Shown in pieces: positions 1 through 11,372 of a DNA stretch of 34,570 bases; positions within the stretch are counted from its first letter, which is position 1; the number at the start of each line of letters is the position of its first letter. The translations under genes were made by a program, and so were the position numbers. This DNA comes from Chara braunii (lineage: Eukaryota > Streptophyta > Charophyceae > Charales > Characeae): positions 706,583 through 741,152 of the forward strand of contig BFEA01000041.1 of the NCBI GenBank assembly GCA_003427395.1. The letters are read 5' to 3'. The notes below the pieces were generated by a model. The model was not told where the DNA came from. It was given only the letters and a program-made list of their open reading frames with translations, and made no database searches.

Positions 1-497
1 AACGAGAACCTGGGCTTTAGAGGCTTACTTGGGATTTTTCCCCTAAGGGTACGGAAAGCTGCTGAGTACGGATCCTGGCTTGTCACAGTATTAATATTCA
101 AGATAGTGGCTGAAAAGATCATCTGAGCAGGAGGCAGAAGGGTGATCGTGACAGATTGCTGTCGCATGCCATGAACTCCATGTGTTCACTGTGACATGTA
201 AAGCCTCACACATTGAGTGCAATATTGCATCAGTGTATATATCTCCTGGTAGGATGCTGGTTGATTAGGGTTTCTTTGTCGATATGTGGTTTGCTCTCTT
301 GGGGTACTTGAGGGCTGAACTGGAAATAAACTCTGTCTGGTGATTTGCATGGCAGGAGGTCAATCCTTCCCTGTTTCTCGGGAAGTAATCAATGTCTCCT
401 GCTGCATAGGGAAGCTCGCTTTTAACATGACAAGGGGACACTGATCCCGCTCGGAGTCCCTGCAGGTAAATCACCTACAAAACTTTTGTACTGCACA
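1..497. other. No gene seen; unclassified sequence
   Basis: No credible reading frame or RNA gene is visible. Around 434-468 there is a weak resemblance to the A-family core that follows at 498, perhaps a decayed copy. Otherwise I see nothing interpretable. Confidence 0.5.
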
Positions 498-548
498 GGG
501 ACGCCGAGCCCGATTTCCAGCAGGTATAGCTCCCCACCAATAGATGGA
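498..548 (+). repeat. A-family structured repeat, core copy 1
   Basis: This matches the ~52-bp core seen at 2444, 11210, 12178, 12382 and 14334: it starts GGGACG, contains TTTCCAGCAGGT and ends CCACCAATAGATGGA. The first hairpin is degraded here (GCCGAG in place of GCTGGA). No clear A tail follows, only A-rich sequence near 569-590. Confidence 0.6.
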
Positions 549-1288
549 CTCCGGGCCATTTTGTTCTCAAAAACGAAAAGAGTAGAAAAGTCCATTCACG
601 ACCTGTCGCCCGCCCGATCGGGGCCCCCTACTGGCACTACAACGTTATACTCAACCACATTATGCCCGCAGATCACCCCTTCCATTCAGCGCATGGTTAA
701 GATGATCCTTCATGCTGAGCGTGCCCCGATTATATCTTTTGTCCTGCTCCCTAGTACTACACTGGTTCTTTAAACCAGACTCTCCTAGGGGACAAGAGTG
801 TCACACCATATCACTTCTACTGCATGCCTCACTTTCTACTGCCCATTAAGGTCTTTTTTCTCCGCTTTGTCACTCTCCCTGTACACTCGGAAACCCTACT
901 GTCACATCGGGCATCCTCATCCATAGCCTCCTACTTAGAGTCTCAACGCCAGCGATATCCTCCACAGTCCCTCAACCCCCCCCAGGATGTGGCACCACAC
1001 CTACAGAACGCCCTAAGTCCCCCTCTCGGAGGTTCCCTAACTCCCCCCTAGGGCACCACTCAACCCACACAGAAGGACCCCAAGCTCCCCCCCGACACCC
1101 CTGTCCCCTCGATCCACTACATCATGCTGAAGATGACCCTAAGGACGCCCCACGCGGGGTGCACCACGAATCCGCCAGTCCTGATGCCACCATAGAGCAA
1201 CTGTGGTGTGTGAATGGTCATGCATCGGTCAATCCCCTCTGGTGTCAAGGCGCACAAAGTTGTATACCACAAGGCACATTTTCCTGTG
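549..1288. other. No gene seen; C-rich sequence
   Basis: The stretch is cytosine-rich with short C runs (e.g. 976-985, 1088-1094). Frames over it have no recognisable domain and look fortuitous. Confidence 0.5.
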
Positions 1289-1313
1289 GTGCCCTACCCA
1301 CTGAGCTAAACCA
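1289..1313 (-). repeat. tRNA-like D-arm, possible SINE head
   Basis: Read on the minus strand, the segment carries TAGCTCAGTGGGTAGGGCAC, very close to a eukaryotic tRNA D-arm and pol III A box. No convincing B box or T arm follows on the minus strand (only GGATTGACC near 1230), so this is not a tRNA gene. It abuts the first TTAA-type miniature element. A truncated tRNA-derived SINE is the likeliest reading. Confidence 0.4.
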
Positions 1314-1452
1314 CCAGTACTTCCAAGCCTCTTCTAGTCAGAAGAAATGAATGAGTGCAGCACACATTTTCGTTCTTTTGGACGGGCGACCCCTGGAGGA
1401 CACGATGTGCCACGTTGGAGGATTTTGCCTGTGAAACGTACTGGTGGTTTAA
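1306..1452. mobile_element. TTAA-flanked miniature TIR element, copy 1
   Basis: An 11-bp inner terminus ACCACCAGTAC (1310-1320) faces its inverted copy GTACTGGTGGT (1438-1448). The right flank is TTAA (1449-1452); the left flank is CTAA (1306-1309), one transition away. The ~139-bp interior is non-coding and resembles the next element (shared TTCTAGTC and CGTTCTT blocks). TTAA target use is typical of piggyBac-type elements, but the terminus is not the classical CCC type, so the superfamily is unassigned. Confidence 0.7.
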
Positions 1453-1607
1453 ACCACCAGTACTTGGCCCAGCTATCGGCCGCGGGAAAAAAAAAGAGTA
1501 GAAATGTTTCTAGTCGGATGAATTTGGGCGTTCTTGTGGTGGCTCGTACGTTTCCAAAAATCGTGGCGCGTTAACGGGCACGACTCTAGGAAGTACTGGT
1601 GGTTTAA
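1449..1607. mobile_element. TTAA-flanked miniature TIR element, copy 2
   Basis: The element starts ACCACCAGTAC after TTAA (1449-1452) and ends GTACTGGTGGT before TTAA (1604-1607), giving 151 bp between sites. It shares the left TTAA with copy 1, so the junction 1438-1463 is a perfect 26-bp palindrome. It is non-coding. Confidence 0.75.
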
Positions 1608-2302
1608 CATGACATGGTGTTCGCCCACTCCACAGGGTCTTCTAACCCGGCCCCGTGGAGGGTGGCCTATTGAAATGGCTCCAATGTATTTGTCGGGAGC
1701 ATCCAATTCTGGGAAGCAGCCCAAGCATCCCATAGAGAACCAATAGGAAAACTGGCATCCTATCGGGTTTATAAAAAAAAAAAAAAAGGAAAACTGGTAT
1801 GATATGAGGAGCCAGAGCAGCATTGAATACTGTGTCAGGAACCACAGAATTGGATAAAAAAAAAGAAGCAACCTGAGGATTGACTGCCTGCCTTTTGTGC
1901 AAATGTGTGAAAATTTAGATAAAACAGGGGCCTCTTCAGCTCGCAACTGACCCACCAAATTCTGCCATACTCCAAGCCCCATATCCTCCCAACGTTTTTG
2001 TACTTCAGTTAACCCCACACCATTCCATGCCATAGCCAGACATCTTTTTTTTTTTTTTTTTTTTTCCTCAGCCAGACATCTCAACGATACAGTTATCTGT
2101 CGGGGAAAAGGGAAGCGAGAACTCTGACGCAGACCAGTCCAGTCCAGTCCGACAATAATGAACCCATGGAATAACAAGAATAATGACGATGCTTATGACG
2201 CTGGATTTTTCAGTTTTAATTCTTAGCTCAGAAGGCCCCACCTACCCATCCTCATTTTGTCCTTGTGCATCCCTTACCTGGGGCTGGTCACTTGTGGATA
2301 CA

Positions 2303-2307
<5 letters not shown>
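1608..2307. other. No gene seen; A and T tracts
   Basis: It holds an A tract near 1772-1786 and a 21-T tract at 2045-2065. Minus-strand frames crossing here read through homopolymers and repeat termini and are not credible proteins. Confidence 0.5.

Positions 2308-2378
<71 letters not shown>
2308..2378. repeat. (CT)n-C7-T31 low-complexity tract
   Basis: A dinucleotide run (2308-2340) is followed by seven C and 31 T (2348-2378). The T run may be the reverse-complemented A tail of the minus-strand A-family copy that follows. Confidence 0.9.
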
Positions 2379-2382
<4 letters not shown>

Positions 2383-2499
2383 CCACCCACGAGGACAGAT
2401 AGGAGTGATGATGAGTGCATGCACTCCTACCTGTCTTGCAGGGGGCTCCTGTCTATTGGTGGGGAGCTGCACCTGCTGGAAAGCGGGTCCAGCGTCCCC
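2348..2499 (-). repeat. A-family copy 2 with tail and hairpin
   Basis: On the minus strand: core (2499-2444) with hairpin GCTGGA/TCCAGC and hairpin GCTCC/GGAGC; then a separate foldback (2437-2395, arms GACAG..AGGAGTG and CACTCCT..CTGTC); then A31. The order core, variable hairpin, tail recurs in other copies. No coding capacity. Confidence 0.65.
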
Positions 2500-2523
2500 T
2501 GAGATACAATGTTGAGTTGGTAA

Positions 2524-2557
2524 TTCAGCAGATGCTGGGAACTGGGCCCAGCGTCCC
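2524..2557 (-). repeat. A-family core fragment
   Basis: It is a short copy keeping the start GGGACGCTGG and the first hairpin. The stem is GCTGGG/CCCAGC instead of GCTGGA/TCCAGC, a paired change that preserves complementarity. The second hairpin is absent. Confidence 0.5.
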
Positions 2558-2688
2558 TCATGAACTTAGCTCTTGCCTGGCCGAAACGTCAAACGCTGGG
2601 CCTGTCGTTGATAAATTTGATCGGCGGCCCCGTTTTCATTTCGCGCCTCCAGAATTTAAAGTGTCAGACCTGCGGCCCAGGTGCCCAT

Positions 2689-2873
2689 GTACTGGTGGTT
2701 TAAAGCACCAGTACACAACATATCGGCCCGCGGGTGTCAGCATGAAACCCGCACCACTTCGGAGGCCGCCATTTTTTTTTTCCACCGGCTGGCCTGGCCG
2801 TGCGGCACCTCCGAGTTTTGCTTCTGGCGACAAAAACTTTCTGCAAGGCTGGGGCCGTGTACTAGCAGTTTGA
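2689..2873. mobile_element. TTAA-type miniature element, copy 3
   Basis: A left neighbour ends GTACTGGTGGT (2689-2699), then TTAA (2700-2703), then an element begins AGCACCAGTAC and ends GTACTAGCAGT (2859-2869) followed by TTGA. The three right-terminus differences and TTGA versus TTAA are all transitions. The ~166-bp interior includes a GCCGCCATTTT block resembling the elements at 15.05-15.7 kb. Confidence 0.6.
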
Positions 2874-3562
2874 CCTTTGATGCTGCAGAATGATGACAGT
2901 AGATACTGATGATATTGAACTTAGGATGAAACATAAGCCAATCCTGGCCTTCCAATCCATAAGCAACACCTTGCCTCCCCTATACAATGCACAACACTAT
3001 ATCATCCTAATCAATACCAGCCCTAGCTATCGTGTTCTTGCCACCATGACTATACCCGGCCCCTTAGGTTGTCATGACAGCCCCCCTCAGTTGGCCACTG
3101 GATTGCCTTCCTCCCTCGACTAATCCCAGATCTCTCTACCAGTCCTCACGCTCCTGCTAACCAAGAGCACAGAACACCACAGCCTTGCAGGCGTCAGCCA
3201 GGATTCTACCATCTTTGGAGTGCTGTGTCCTATCTAACAAGGGAAAACAGATGTCGCCCAGGATTGAAAAAAAAACAGATAAGCTTGATATAGCATGATT
3301 AGTGTCATTTAGTAGTGGTATACTACACGTGACCTGGATCTTTAAAGACACCCGTCTGCCTCCCAGGCACCAACGTCGTACAGATTACAAAGAAGGATTG
3401 GAACCCCCCCCTCCCCCCCTCTTCCTTCCCCCCCACTCCTCTCCAACCTATCCCAACGCTGCCTCCACCGAGACACCCATGGATACATCTTATAAAAAAT
3501 GAAAGGGCAAAAACGAAATAACTATGGCTGTGCTATAGTTTTCGAAACTGATGTGCAATAGA
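2874..3562. other. No gene seen; pyrimidine-rich stretch
   Basis: Contains a strongly pyrimidine-rich segment with C8, C7 and C8 runs (about 3401-3445), G-rich on the other strand. No credible gene. Confidence 0.5.
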
Positions 3563-3578
3563 AAGTTTAACTCGGTTT
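3563..3578 (+). repeat. Left 16-bp direct repeat, likely LINE-1 TSD
   Basis: AAGTTTAACTCGGTTT occurs here and identically at 11357-11372, on either side of LINE-1. The length suits a target-site duplication made by target-primed reverse transcription. Confidence 0.6.
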
Positions 3579-3613
3579 CAAGTGCAGGGTATACGGTCAT
3601 CTCAATACGGAGT

Positions 3614-6415
3614 ATGCCTGTCCGCAACACCCACAGCATGCTACCTCTCCTGCCCAAATGCTCAGACGAGACCCACAGAGACCACACAGATGGTTACCCG
3701 TGGCCCCAGGACACGAAGGATGGGTATTCAGCGATGACCACAACCAGGCAGGCCAACTAATTGGTTGGTTCTGGGATGGCAGGGCGGATCTGAGAAAAAC
3801 CCCTCGGCCACCAGCTGATTGGTTACCTCCACAACAGTCCCAGCATCCCAAACATTCCCAGCAATCGGCGAAGACACAGCCCCGAAATGGGACTAAGTCG
3901 GCAAATGCAGCAGGAACTGCTGGAACAGCAAGATCGGGAATGGCTGTTGGAACAGTTGGGAGCACTGCAATGGTTGGGGAAGTCGGGACGAAAAATACTG
4001 GGACTGCGAGGTCGGTGAGAGCAATTAGATTAGTTGAGAACACTACGGGAAAGGATGCTGGATCAGTTGGGACTTACTGTGAATGGTGGGGATTTTGATA
4101 CAAAGAATGATACACATATTACTAAAGGATCAGACAAAGGACTTCAACATGACCCATAAAATGAAGAGGAGAGGAGCATGGGAAATGGGAAGTACAAAAC
4201 CATAGGCCCATCTCCGGCGGGCTATTTGCCCAAAAATGGGCAACCATCTGCTGCTGCATGGAGAGTGGTTACAAAGAAAAGGACTGAGGAACAGTCCTCG
4301 ACCCAGAGAGAAGATGGAAACAAGGAAGAAGAACACCAAAAGGAAGAAAAGGAAGTTGAGGAGGATCCCCGGAATGAAGACAAGAAAGAGGAGGATAAGA
4401 GAGAAGGGAACGGGGATCAGAATCAGATGGAAATAGATGTTTTCAGGGATGTTTTTGGAATGGAACCCATGGAGGTGGAAGCAGCACCAGGCACAGCTTC
4501 CCCACTCAAATCATGCATCCCAGAACAGGAAAGCGGGGAACTGTCATTGGATTTGAATTCGCAGTTGACAAATGTAGTTGATTGGCTACTAACTAATTTG
4601 ATAATTAAATTTCCTAAATTAAACGATCAGTTGTGGCAACAAATCAACTGTCAACTGAGGCCTATGCTGACCAGCAGTGACAGCTTGATGTTGGTGTTGC
4701 AGTACGGCCCTCCACCTGGAACAGACTGGTTAGAACTGTGCAACAGGCTGCTGCATGTGGTTTCCTCTAGGGTTGATCCCTGGATATTGGATGAAGGAGC
4801 TTGCTTGCTGGGTTCCCAACAAGATATAAGACAAATCAGTACTCAAGAATTGAACAGAACCAGTGCAAGAACAATGGAAGAAACAAAACGACAAGAGTTG
4901 CTGCACAATGAATAATCCAAACACAGGAAAGGATTGAGAAGAATGAAAGAAATCGTAAGGAAAAGATCTGAGTGCAGACATGAAATGCCCAGAGACAGGG
5001 ACTCTCATAATGGAGATGAAAAATTTAAAAGGAAAATAAATGTCAAACCTTACCTAGCGAAGTTTGCTGGTAGAACACCTCTAAGCCAAAGAAAGCTCAG
5101 CCACTATGTCTTGACCCCTCGGAAATAGATAAATTCAAGGAAAAATAAGAAGAATAATAAACTTATCAGAAAAATAGAAAAAAAAATAATTCATAATTCC
5201 CAGTCACTGCAACTCCATTCACAGGACTGTGAGAATGACAGGGGTACCAAGATGACAATGGGTTTGACAGAACACTACAATGACAGTAAATCTAGTCCCA
5301 TAGGAATCATTGAAAGTCAAGGGAGTAACAAGACTGCTGTTGTAACAGGTGATCATCAAGAAACTATGCAGGGAGGATATCCCAAACCTTGCATACAAGA
5401 AGAGAACATGTACCCGTGCACACAAGAAGAGGAGACTCAGTTCGCCCTCTCAAAGGGGACAGAACAGTATAAAGAGAAGTCTGGTGCGTGCAGGGCATAC
5501 TCAGAATCAGAATCAGTTCAACAGTCCCAATCCCTTGATCCTGTTCCCAGTATGAATCTTAGTTACGAAGAGGAGGAACCTCCCCGAAAAATGAAAGAGT
5601 CTACAGACACTCCACAACTCAGAGAGGTAGTCTCAGAGCTAACAGGGGAGCGTAAATTCCTATTAATTATTAATAAGCATACTATGGGTAACTCAAAACA
5701 CCAACAGGAAAAAGAAACAGAAACTCCCAGCCAAACTGGAGGCATTGTAGCAACTTTCACAGACAGGACAGACGTTGAGATTGACCTCACACAGGATTTG
5801 CCCCATCAAGTTGAAAATGATAAAAATAAAGAACAGAAAAAATGGAAAACACAATCCTCACCTCCGTTTATATTAGAGAAAACAAGCAAATGGCAAAAAC
5901 TCAGACAATGGCTAACTTTGCCAAAGGAGGAAATGAGACTCTCACGGGCAGGTATTGTAATTCTCCCGGTCAGACAGAAGGATGAAGTTTGGGAGATAGG
6001 ATTGTCAATGTCATAGGGATCCACACATGGTGAGTTTACACTACAAGTTACCAGATCATCGTTTCTCTCGCTATCAGCTCTTGCAAGGGGTAAAGCAGGG
6101 GAGTTCCTAATTCACTCAGAAATAACCAAGTTCATCAAGGAACACTTCCCTCCTGGAGGTATAGGTACTCTCACACTAGTAACGGAGGATTGCAGGATTG
6201 CTGAAAGAGATGTCTATCTTAAGTATGACGCCGCTAGACCAGTGGATCTGTGCTGGCTAAAGAGTGATAAATTAAAAGATCTACAGGTATTGAAAATTAA
6301 ATCTTGTAAATTCTGGGTTGAGTCTGATGTCTGCACCCTCCTGGCTAGCATCCTGCGCTATGGCACCCTGGAAAAGGGAGGATGCTTGGATGAAGGTAAT
6401 TGGAAAATGATATAA
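3614..6415 (+). pseudogene. LINE-1 ORF1 (nucleic-acid-binding protein), disabled
   Basis: The frame opens at ATG 3614 and runs to TAA 6413-6415, about 934 codons. It is interrupted by TAA 3758, TGA 3791, TGA 4016, TAG 4031, TAA 4157, TAA 4913, TAG 5126 and TAG 6014. Each could derive from CAA, CAG or CGA by one C-to-T change. Visible parts: a leucine/glutamine-rich helical stretch (3905-4090, LLEQQDREWLLEQL then LRTLRERMLDQL) fit for a coiled coil; a highly charged Lys/Glu segment (4265-4430); a hydrophilic middle; and a C-terminal folded-looking part (6017-6412). No CCHC zinc knuckle is visible, unlike LINE-2 ORF1. Assignment rests on position before ORF2 and composition, not a recognised domain. 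ORF1 proteins of L1 elements coat the element RNA. Confidence 0.65.
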
Positions 6416-6451
6416 ATAGAACAATTGAGCAGACGAAACACAAAGAGGAAT

Positions 6452-9400
6452 ATGATAGGTGGAACTAAAGTAATTGAAGCACTATATAATAAGAATAAAA
6501 CATGGAATATTCTAAGAAGGTGTGCAGACTTAGATCTCAGATCCCTTAATGTAAACGGATTGGCCTCAGCCAAGCAAAAACAAAAACAAGCTATATATGA
6601 ACAAATCAAAGGTATTGATGAAAGAGAATGGCCGAATGTGATTTGTATCCAAGAGACTCATCTCATGAACAGAGATGCTCACAACTTCCGTCACAAAGAG
6701 ATGTGTGCACATCAATCTTTCCGAGCTCATGCCTCCAAGCCTCGAAGTGCCGGAGTGGCCATATGGATTCCCCCGGGTTCCAGAGCAGAGGTAGTTTATT
6801 GGGAAGCAGATCCTGATCAAGGAAGATCGGTATATGTTCTAGCAATGCTATGACTTCAAATTGTCAGCATCCTATGTGTATACGGACCAAATAAGGCTGG
6901 AGATCGGAAAACTTTTTTTGCGAATATCCTCTCGTGCCTTCCGGTAGGCATCCCTGTTATTATAACAGGTGATTTCATTGTGGTCCTAGACAGACATCTG
7001 GATATATGGCGTAGCCCTTCCCCATGCCCTACCTACATAGAGAATGACGAACTAATTATTGCTAATTTATGTCACACCTCAAATCTAGTTGATTCTTTTA
7101 GAGTCCTTAGCCCCACGTCTAGAACATTTACATGTTTCAGAAAGGGTCAATCGGGACAAACTACTAAATCTCGTATAGATCTAATTTTGGTAGCCCAGGA
7201 GTTACAAGGGGCTCTACAGGTAGCAGAAATCTTCCCCAGAAGCCCTTTTCCTGGTTTAGACCATTCGATGTGTGTAGCTATTTTTTCTTTTCGTAAGAAA
7301 CCTGATCAAAGCAGAGGTTATTACAAATTAAACACATTTCATCTCAAGATAAATAACTTCGTTAATTATCTTAGTGATGTGTGGCAATTCTGGAGAGAAC
7401 AAAAGGGTCTCATCAATGATGAGGTAAGATGGTTCAACAACGGTCTATACTTCCTGGGCCGTAAATGCAATGAATACTCTAAAATGTTAGCTTCACAGAG
7501 ACACTCAAAAGAAACACAATTATGTAACAGAATCCAAGAACTTCAAAATATAGAAACAGAGTCCGAGGACCAGGGGTTTCTAGAACCGATAGCCAATGAA
7601 TTACAAGACCTGGAAAAACAGTTGCTGTCACTTATGGAGTATAGGTGGCAAGGAATGAGAATTAAAGGTAAGCTCATGTATCATGGCATGGAAGGCTCTA
7701 TGGATGCACGTTTTTTCGCAATGGCTAAAGCAAGGGTAGGAAGGACGATTATCGAAGCACTGACCGACCCCTTGGATGAAAATGCACCATTAGTCACGTC
7801 CACGGCAGACTGTACTAAGCTTGCCCGATAATTCTTTAAAGATTTTTTTACTTCCCAAAATGGACAAATTCCCCCGAATCAGCGAGAAAAGGAAGTCAAT
7901 GACTTCCTACTCCCGCTGAATAAGTCACTAACAGAAGAACAAAAGGAAAGCCTGGAAAAACCACTTACCGAGGAAGAAATATGGACAACTCTGATACTAA
8001 TGGAGGAGGAGAGAACACTAGGAATTGATGGACGACCTAAGGAATTTTTGGAATCCCTATGGAACGTTTTGTCTCAGGACCTTCTGGATTACTATCAGGC
8101 AGTCAGGAAGTCAGGAGAGATGGGAGAAATTGTAGGACAAAGAGTACTAACCCTCCTACACAAAAAAGGGGATAAGACCAATATTAGGAATTACCGTCCC
8201 ATCACACTGCTTACAGTAGTGTACAAATTAGTAGCCAAGGCGTTAGCTGAAAGAATGTCCAAAATAATTTCTGATATAATTCATCCATCCCAAACTGGAT
8301 TCATATCTGGTAGAAATATACAAGATAATATACTTCTAGTCAATGAAGTGATTAGGATCACTCATCAATCTAAACATAATGCGGCCTTCATCTTCATTGA
8401 CTTTGAGGAAGCATATGACCATGTTGACTGGTACTTTCTAGATAAATGTCTAGAAAAATTTAACTTTGGTCCTTGCTTCAGAAGATGGATTCAAATTCTG
8501 CATAAGAACGCTACTACTAGAATCATGGTTAATGGTAATGNTGCGCCTCCTATACCATTATACAGATCAGTCAGGNAAGGAGACCCGATTGCCNCCTACC
8601 TTTTTGTGATTGTTATGGAAGCCTTAGCAGCAAACCTTCGACAACACAAGGATATTAGGCGTATTCAAATTTCATCGATATCGGAAGAGGCAATCCCGGT
8701 CTGCTCGTTATTTGCTGATGATCTCTCTCTTATGGTAGATGCATCAGAAGAAAACATGAGAGAAGTCAAAAAAATAATGGATAAATTTTGTAGATTATCT
8801 GACATGAGTGTCAATTGGGGAAGCAAAACACTAGGATGGTGGATCCATCACCAAGGTGTCAGACCCCCGGAACAACCTCAAGTCAAGTGGCTCCCAATAG
8901 ACGCTCCTATTCGAGTACTAGGGAGATCTCTATCTGGAACGGGAAAACCAAAAACAAATAATGAATAGATAACTCAACAAGCCCATATCAAGTTTGACCT
9001 CTGGAAAAACAAACACTCTTCTCTTTTGGGACGTGCTTTGGCTATCTATAATGTTATTTTAGCCTCCATTTGGTATAAATCAGCCATATGGCCACTTGAC
9101 AAATCAGCTTTAAAAGTCTTCCAACAACAATTATCGGCCTTTCTATGGAGAGGTAATCACAAACTCAAGAATGTCATCAGTAGAGTAGCATGGCTATCTA
9201 TTATCCAACATAGAATTAAAGGTGGTTTAGGGATAATTGATTCGGCTACCTAAACCTTGGCTCTCTCAATACAATGGATCAAAAGGTTACTCTTCAATCC
9301 ACAAACACCCTGGTCCGCATTGGCATGGGAACAAATTAGACGTTTAACACCAGAAACAGTGGACAGTGTTCACTCCATGATGTGGCTGAAAAATTGTGAT

Positions 9401-11049
9401 TGGCCCTTCCCAAAAGGAAAGATTAGAGAGGCACATAACGACTCACCTTCAGACAAATTATGCAATGATTCTTTCTCGATCGCTCTGATCAAGACATGGA
9501 GATTATTGCCATTAACTGACAAGATCCCCCCGAAAAGGTGGGAAGAAGTATGTCAACAACCCCTCTTTAATAACAGATGGATCATAGATTCTCAAGGGTT
9601 TGTCCTCCACTGTATGGACTCACCCTGGAAAGGATGGGTTAAAAGAGGGGAAATCAGAATTAAAGATATTTGGAATAGTGAAGTTAATGATTGGATTGAT
9701 TCCATAACACTTAAAGGACATCTTCGCTACAGTCACCATACACAGGAAGCTCTTGAGCGAATAATTGAGCTAATCCCCTTGGACTGGATCAAAATTCTTC
9801 AGAAGGGACCCAAACACAAAATCAATGACTGGGTGACAATTAAGGATTATCCTCAAAGAATTGGTAATATTTTGGATAAATTCCAGAATGGAGATATACT
9901 CCTGGAACTCTATGATCTTTCACAGAATAATACTCTCCAACCAAAAACTCAGGGTCAGATCCAATGGGTCCATGCTAACCAAATTTTCAGAATTAGAGTA
10001 AGTAGAATCAAAGAACAATGGTTGGCATTTGAACAAGATACTCTCATCTCTTGTTTAGCATTAGACCCAACTTACTGGAGCTGGAGCTCATCATGCAAAC
10101 AGAAGAAAATTGACAAAAATTATAAACGCACTTTACACACCCTTACTGTAAAATCCACATACAGAATGTTAAAAACAAAAATTAATTTAAAAGATAAAGT
10201 ATCGACCAGGTGGATGAAACAGTTCAACCTCAGTAGAGAAGAAATGAAATCAATCAAATGGTTCAATATAATGAAATCCAAGCCGGCAAAGATGGCATCA
10301 CTTCAATGGCAGATTGAACACAGATGTCTCCCCACTAATGATTGGTTGAAAGATAGATCTTCCTTAGAACAGAAAGGAATAGCCTCCAGGTGGTGTAAAT
10401 TCTGCAAATCTGCATTCCCCAGTAGGATGATACCTGAGACAATTGAGCATATCTTTATGCAATGCCCAGGAGCTATATGGTTATGAAGGTGGTGGGACAA
10501 AATCTGGGATCAGCTATTACCGCAAACTAGATGGCCATGGAATTGGAAAGCAATTCTTTTGAAGCCTGGACTGACGAGCAGGATGACGAATTCACGCAAA
10601 ATCTCTTCATCATGGGAATAAGAGTTGTAGTATGGGCCATTTGGGTGAGGAGATGTACGTATGAAATGGAGGAGGCTCGTCTAGATGGGCCTGAATTCAC
10701 TAAAACTATTAAAATGTCGGTTCAAACAGGAATTACTGCTAAATGGGAATAAGTAAAAGAAAAACTTCAACTTCTATCCTCAAGAGACAAAATTCACAAA
10801 CACATTGAGAAATTCAGTACGTGCTGGCTTGGGGGCAACCAGGGGAAGGGCATAGGGAAAGTTAAATGGAAAGGGGTCACAGAAGGGAACAACCAGGAAG
10901 TAAGGAGAGACTACAGAATAATATTTGAAGATTGGACAATGGTAGATCCATCCATACCCATGCGTCCAATGGCTGAGTTTCCTGATCCCTTTCCACCTCC
11001 ACTATCAGTTATGGTACCGAAATCTTGGTTTGGATATGACGAAATATGA
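6452..11049 (+). pseudogene. LINE-1 ORF2: endonuclease plus reverse transcriptase, disabled
   Basis: ORF2 nicks target DNA and reverse-transcribes the element RNA. Start chosen: first ATG (6452) after the ORF1 stop, same frame. Endonuclease motifs: SLNVNGL (~6543), CIQETH (~6644), AGVAIW, VYGPN, TGDFI (~6966), SRIDLI (~7169), GLDHS (~7255). The usual Asn of GDFN is Ile here. RT motifs: HKKGDKTNIRNYRPI (~8160), QTGFISGRNI (~8290), FIDFEEAYDHVDW (~8396), an R-x-GDPIA box with an ambiguous base, and FADD (8711-8722). A tryptophan-rich C-terminal region with C-x2-C near 10400 follows. Nonsense codons: TGA 6851, TAA 7829, TAG 8966, TAA 9251, TGA 10484, TAA 10750. A one-base frameshift lies near 10575; the reading ends at TGA 11047-11049. 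Bases 8541, 8575 and 8594 are N. Confidence 0.88.
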
Positions 11050-11209
11050 AAGTCTCAGATTATGGTCTGGTAGTAGTAAGGATCCATATGTTCTTTCGAG
11101 AAAACCAGGACTAGCTGATAGAGATAGATCCGGCGTCCAACAATGGACATAGAGGTCCTGATTTTCAGAGCTCTGACTGATCTTTATCTCATGTTAATAT
11201 TGTAAAAAA

Positions 11210-11321
11210 GGGACGCTGGACCCGCTTTCTAGCAGGTGCTGCTCCCCACCAATAGATGGAGCCTATCCCCAGATGATCGCGGTGTTTGCTCTTACCAGCA
11301 TCGCTAGCACTGGAGGGATCT

Positions 11322-11356
<35 letters not shown>
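11210..11356 (+). repeat. A-family copy with T35 tract
   Basis: Core at 11210-11262 starts GGGACGCTGG and ends AATAGATGGAGCC, with stems GCTGGA/TCTAGC (one wobble) and GCTCC/GGAGC. It is followed by an imperfect foldback (about 11264-11319) and 35 T (11322-11356). It sits between the LINE-1 A run and the right direct repeat. Confidence 0.65.
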
Positions 11357-11359
<3 letters not shown>

Positions 11360-11372
11360 TTTAACTCGGTTT
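11357..11372 (+). repeat. Right 16-bp direct repeat, likely LINE-1 TSD
   Basis: Identical to 3563-3578. It directly follows the T35 tract. Confidence 0.55.

Larger units (their letters stand above)
3579..11209 (+). mobile_element. LINE-1: near full-length L1-type retrotransposon
   Basis: Roughly 7.6 kb with a short 5-prime leader, ORF1 (3614-6415), ORF2 (6452-11049), a ~155-bp 3-prime UTR and a short A run (11203-11209). Endonuclease, reverse transcriptase and C-terminal region appear in standard L1 order. Both ORFs share one frame over 7 kb with many single nonsense codons and one clear frameshift late in ORF2, so the copy is inactive but not very old. The right direct repeat lies ~150 bp beyond the A run; an A-family copy and a T tract fill the gap, suggesting a later insertion into the tail. 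Confidence 0.85.

Noticed and set aside
1473-2177. A 234-codon minus-strand frame as a gene
   Set aside because: It runs through TTAA-element termini, an A tract and a T tract, with runs of Lys and Phe; no protein character.
3658-4098. A 146-codon Thr/Gly/Ala-rich frame in the LINE-1 5-prime region
   Set aside because: A neighbouring frame encodes a leucine/glutamine coiled-coil-like stretch continuous with ORF1, interrupted only by point stops, and explains the region better.
3614-11049. A reassigned genetic code (TAA/TAG read as Gln, as in some green algae) to explain stops in LINE-1
   Set aside because: TGA also interrupts the same frames at several places, and LINE-2 carries many TGA stops plus frameshifts. 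Decay by C-to-T change explains all three stop types.
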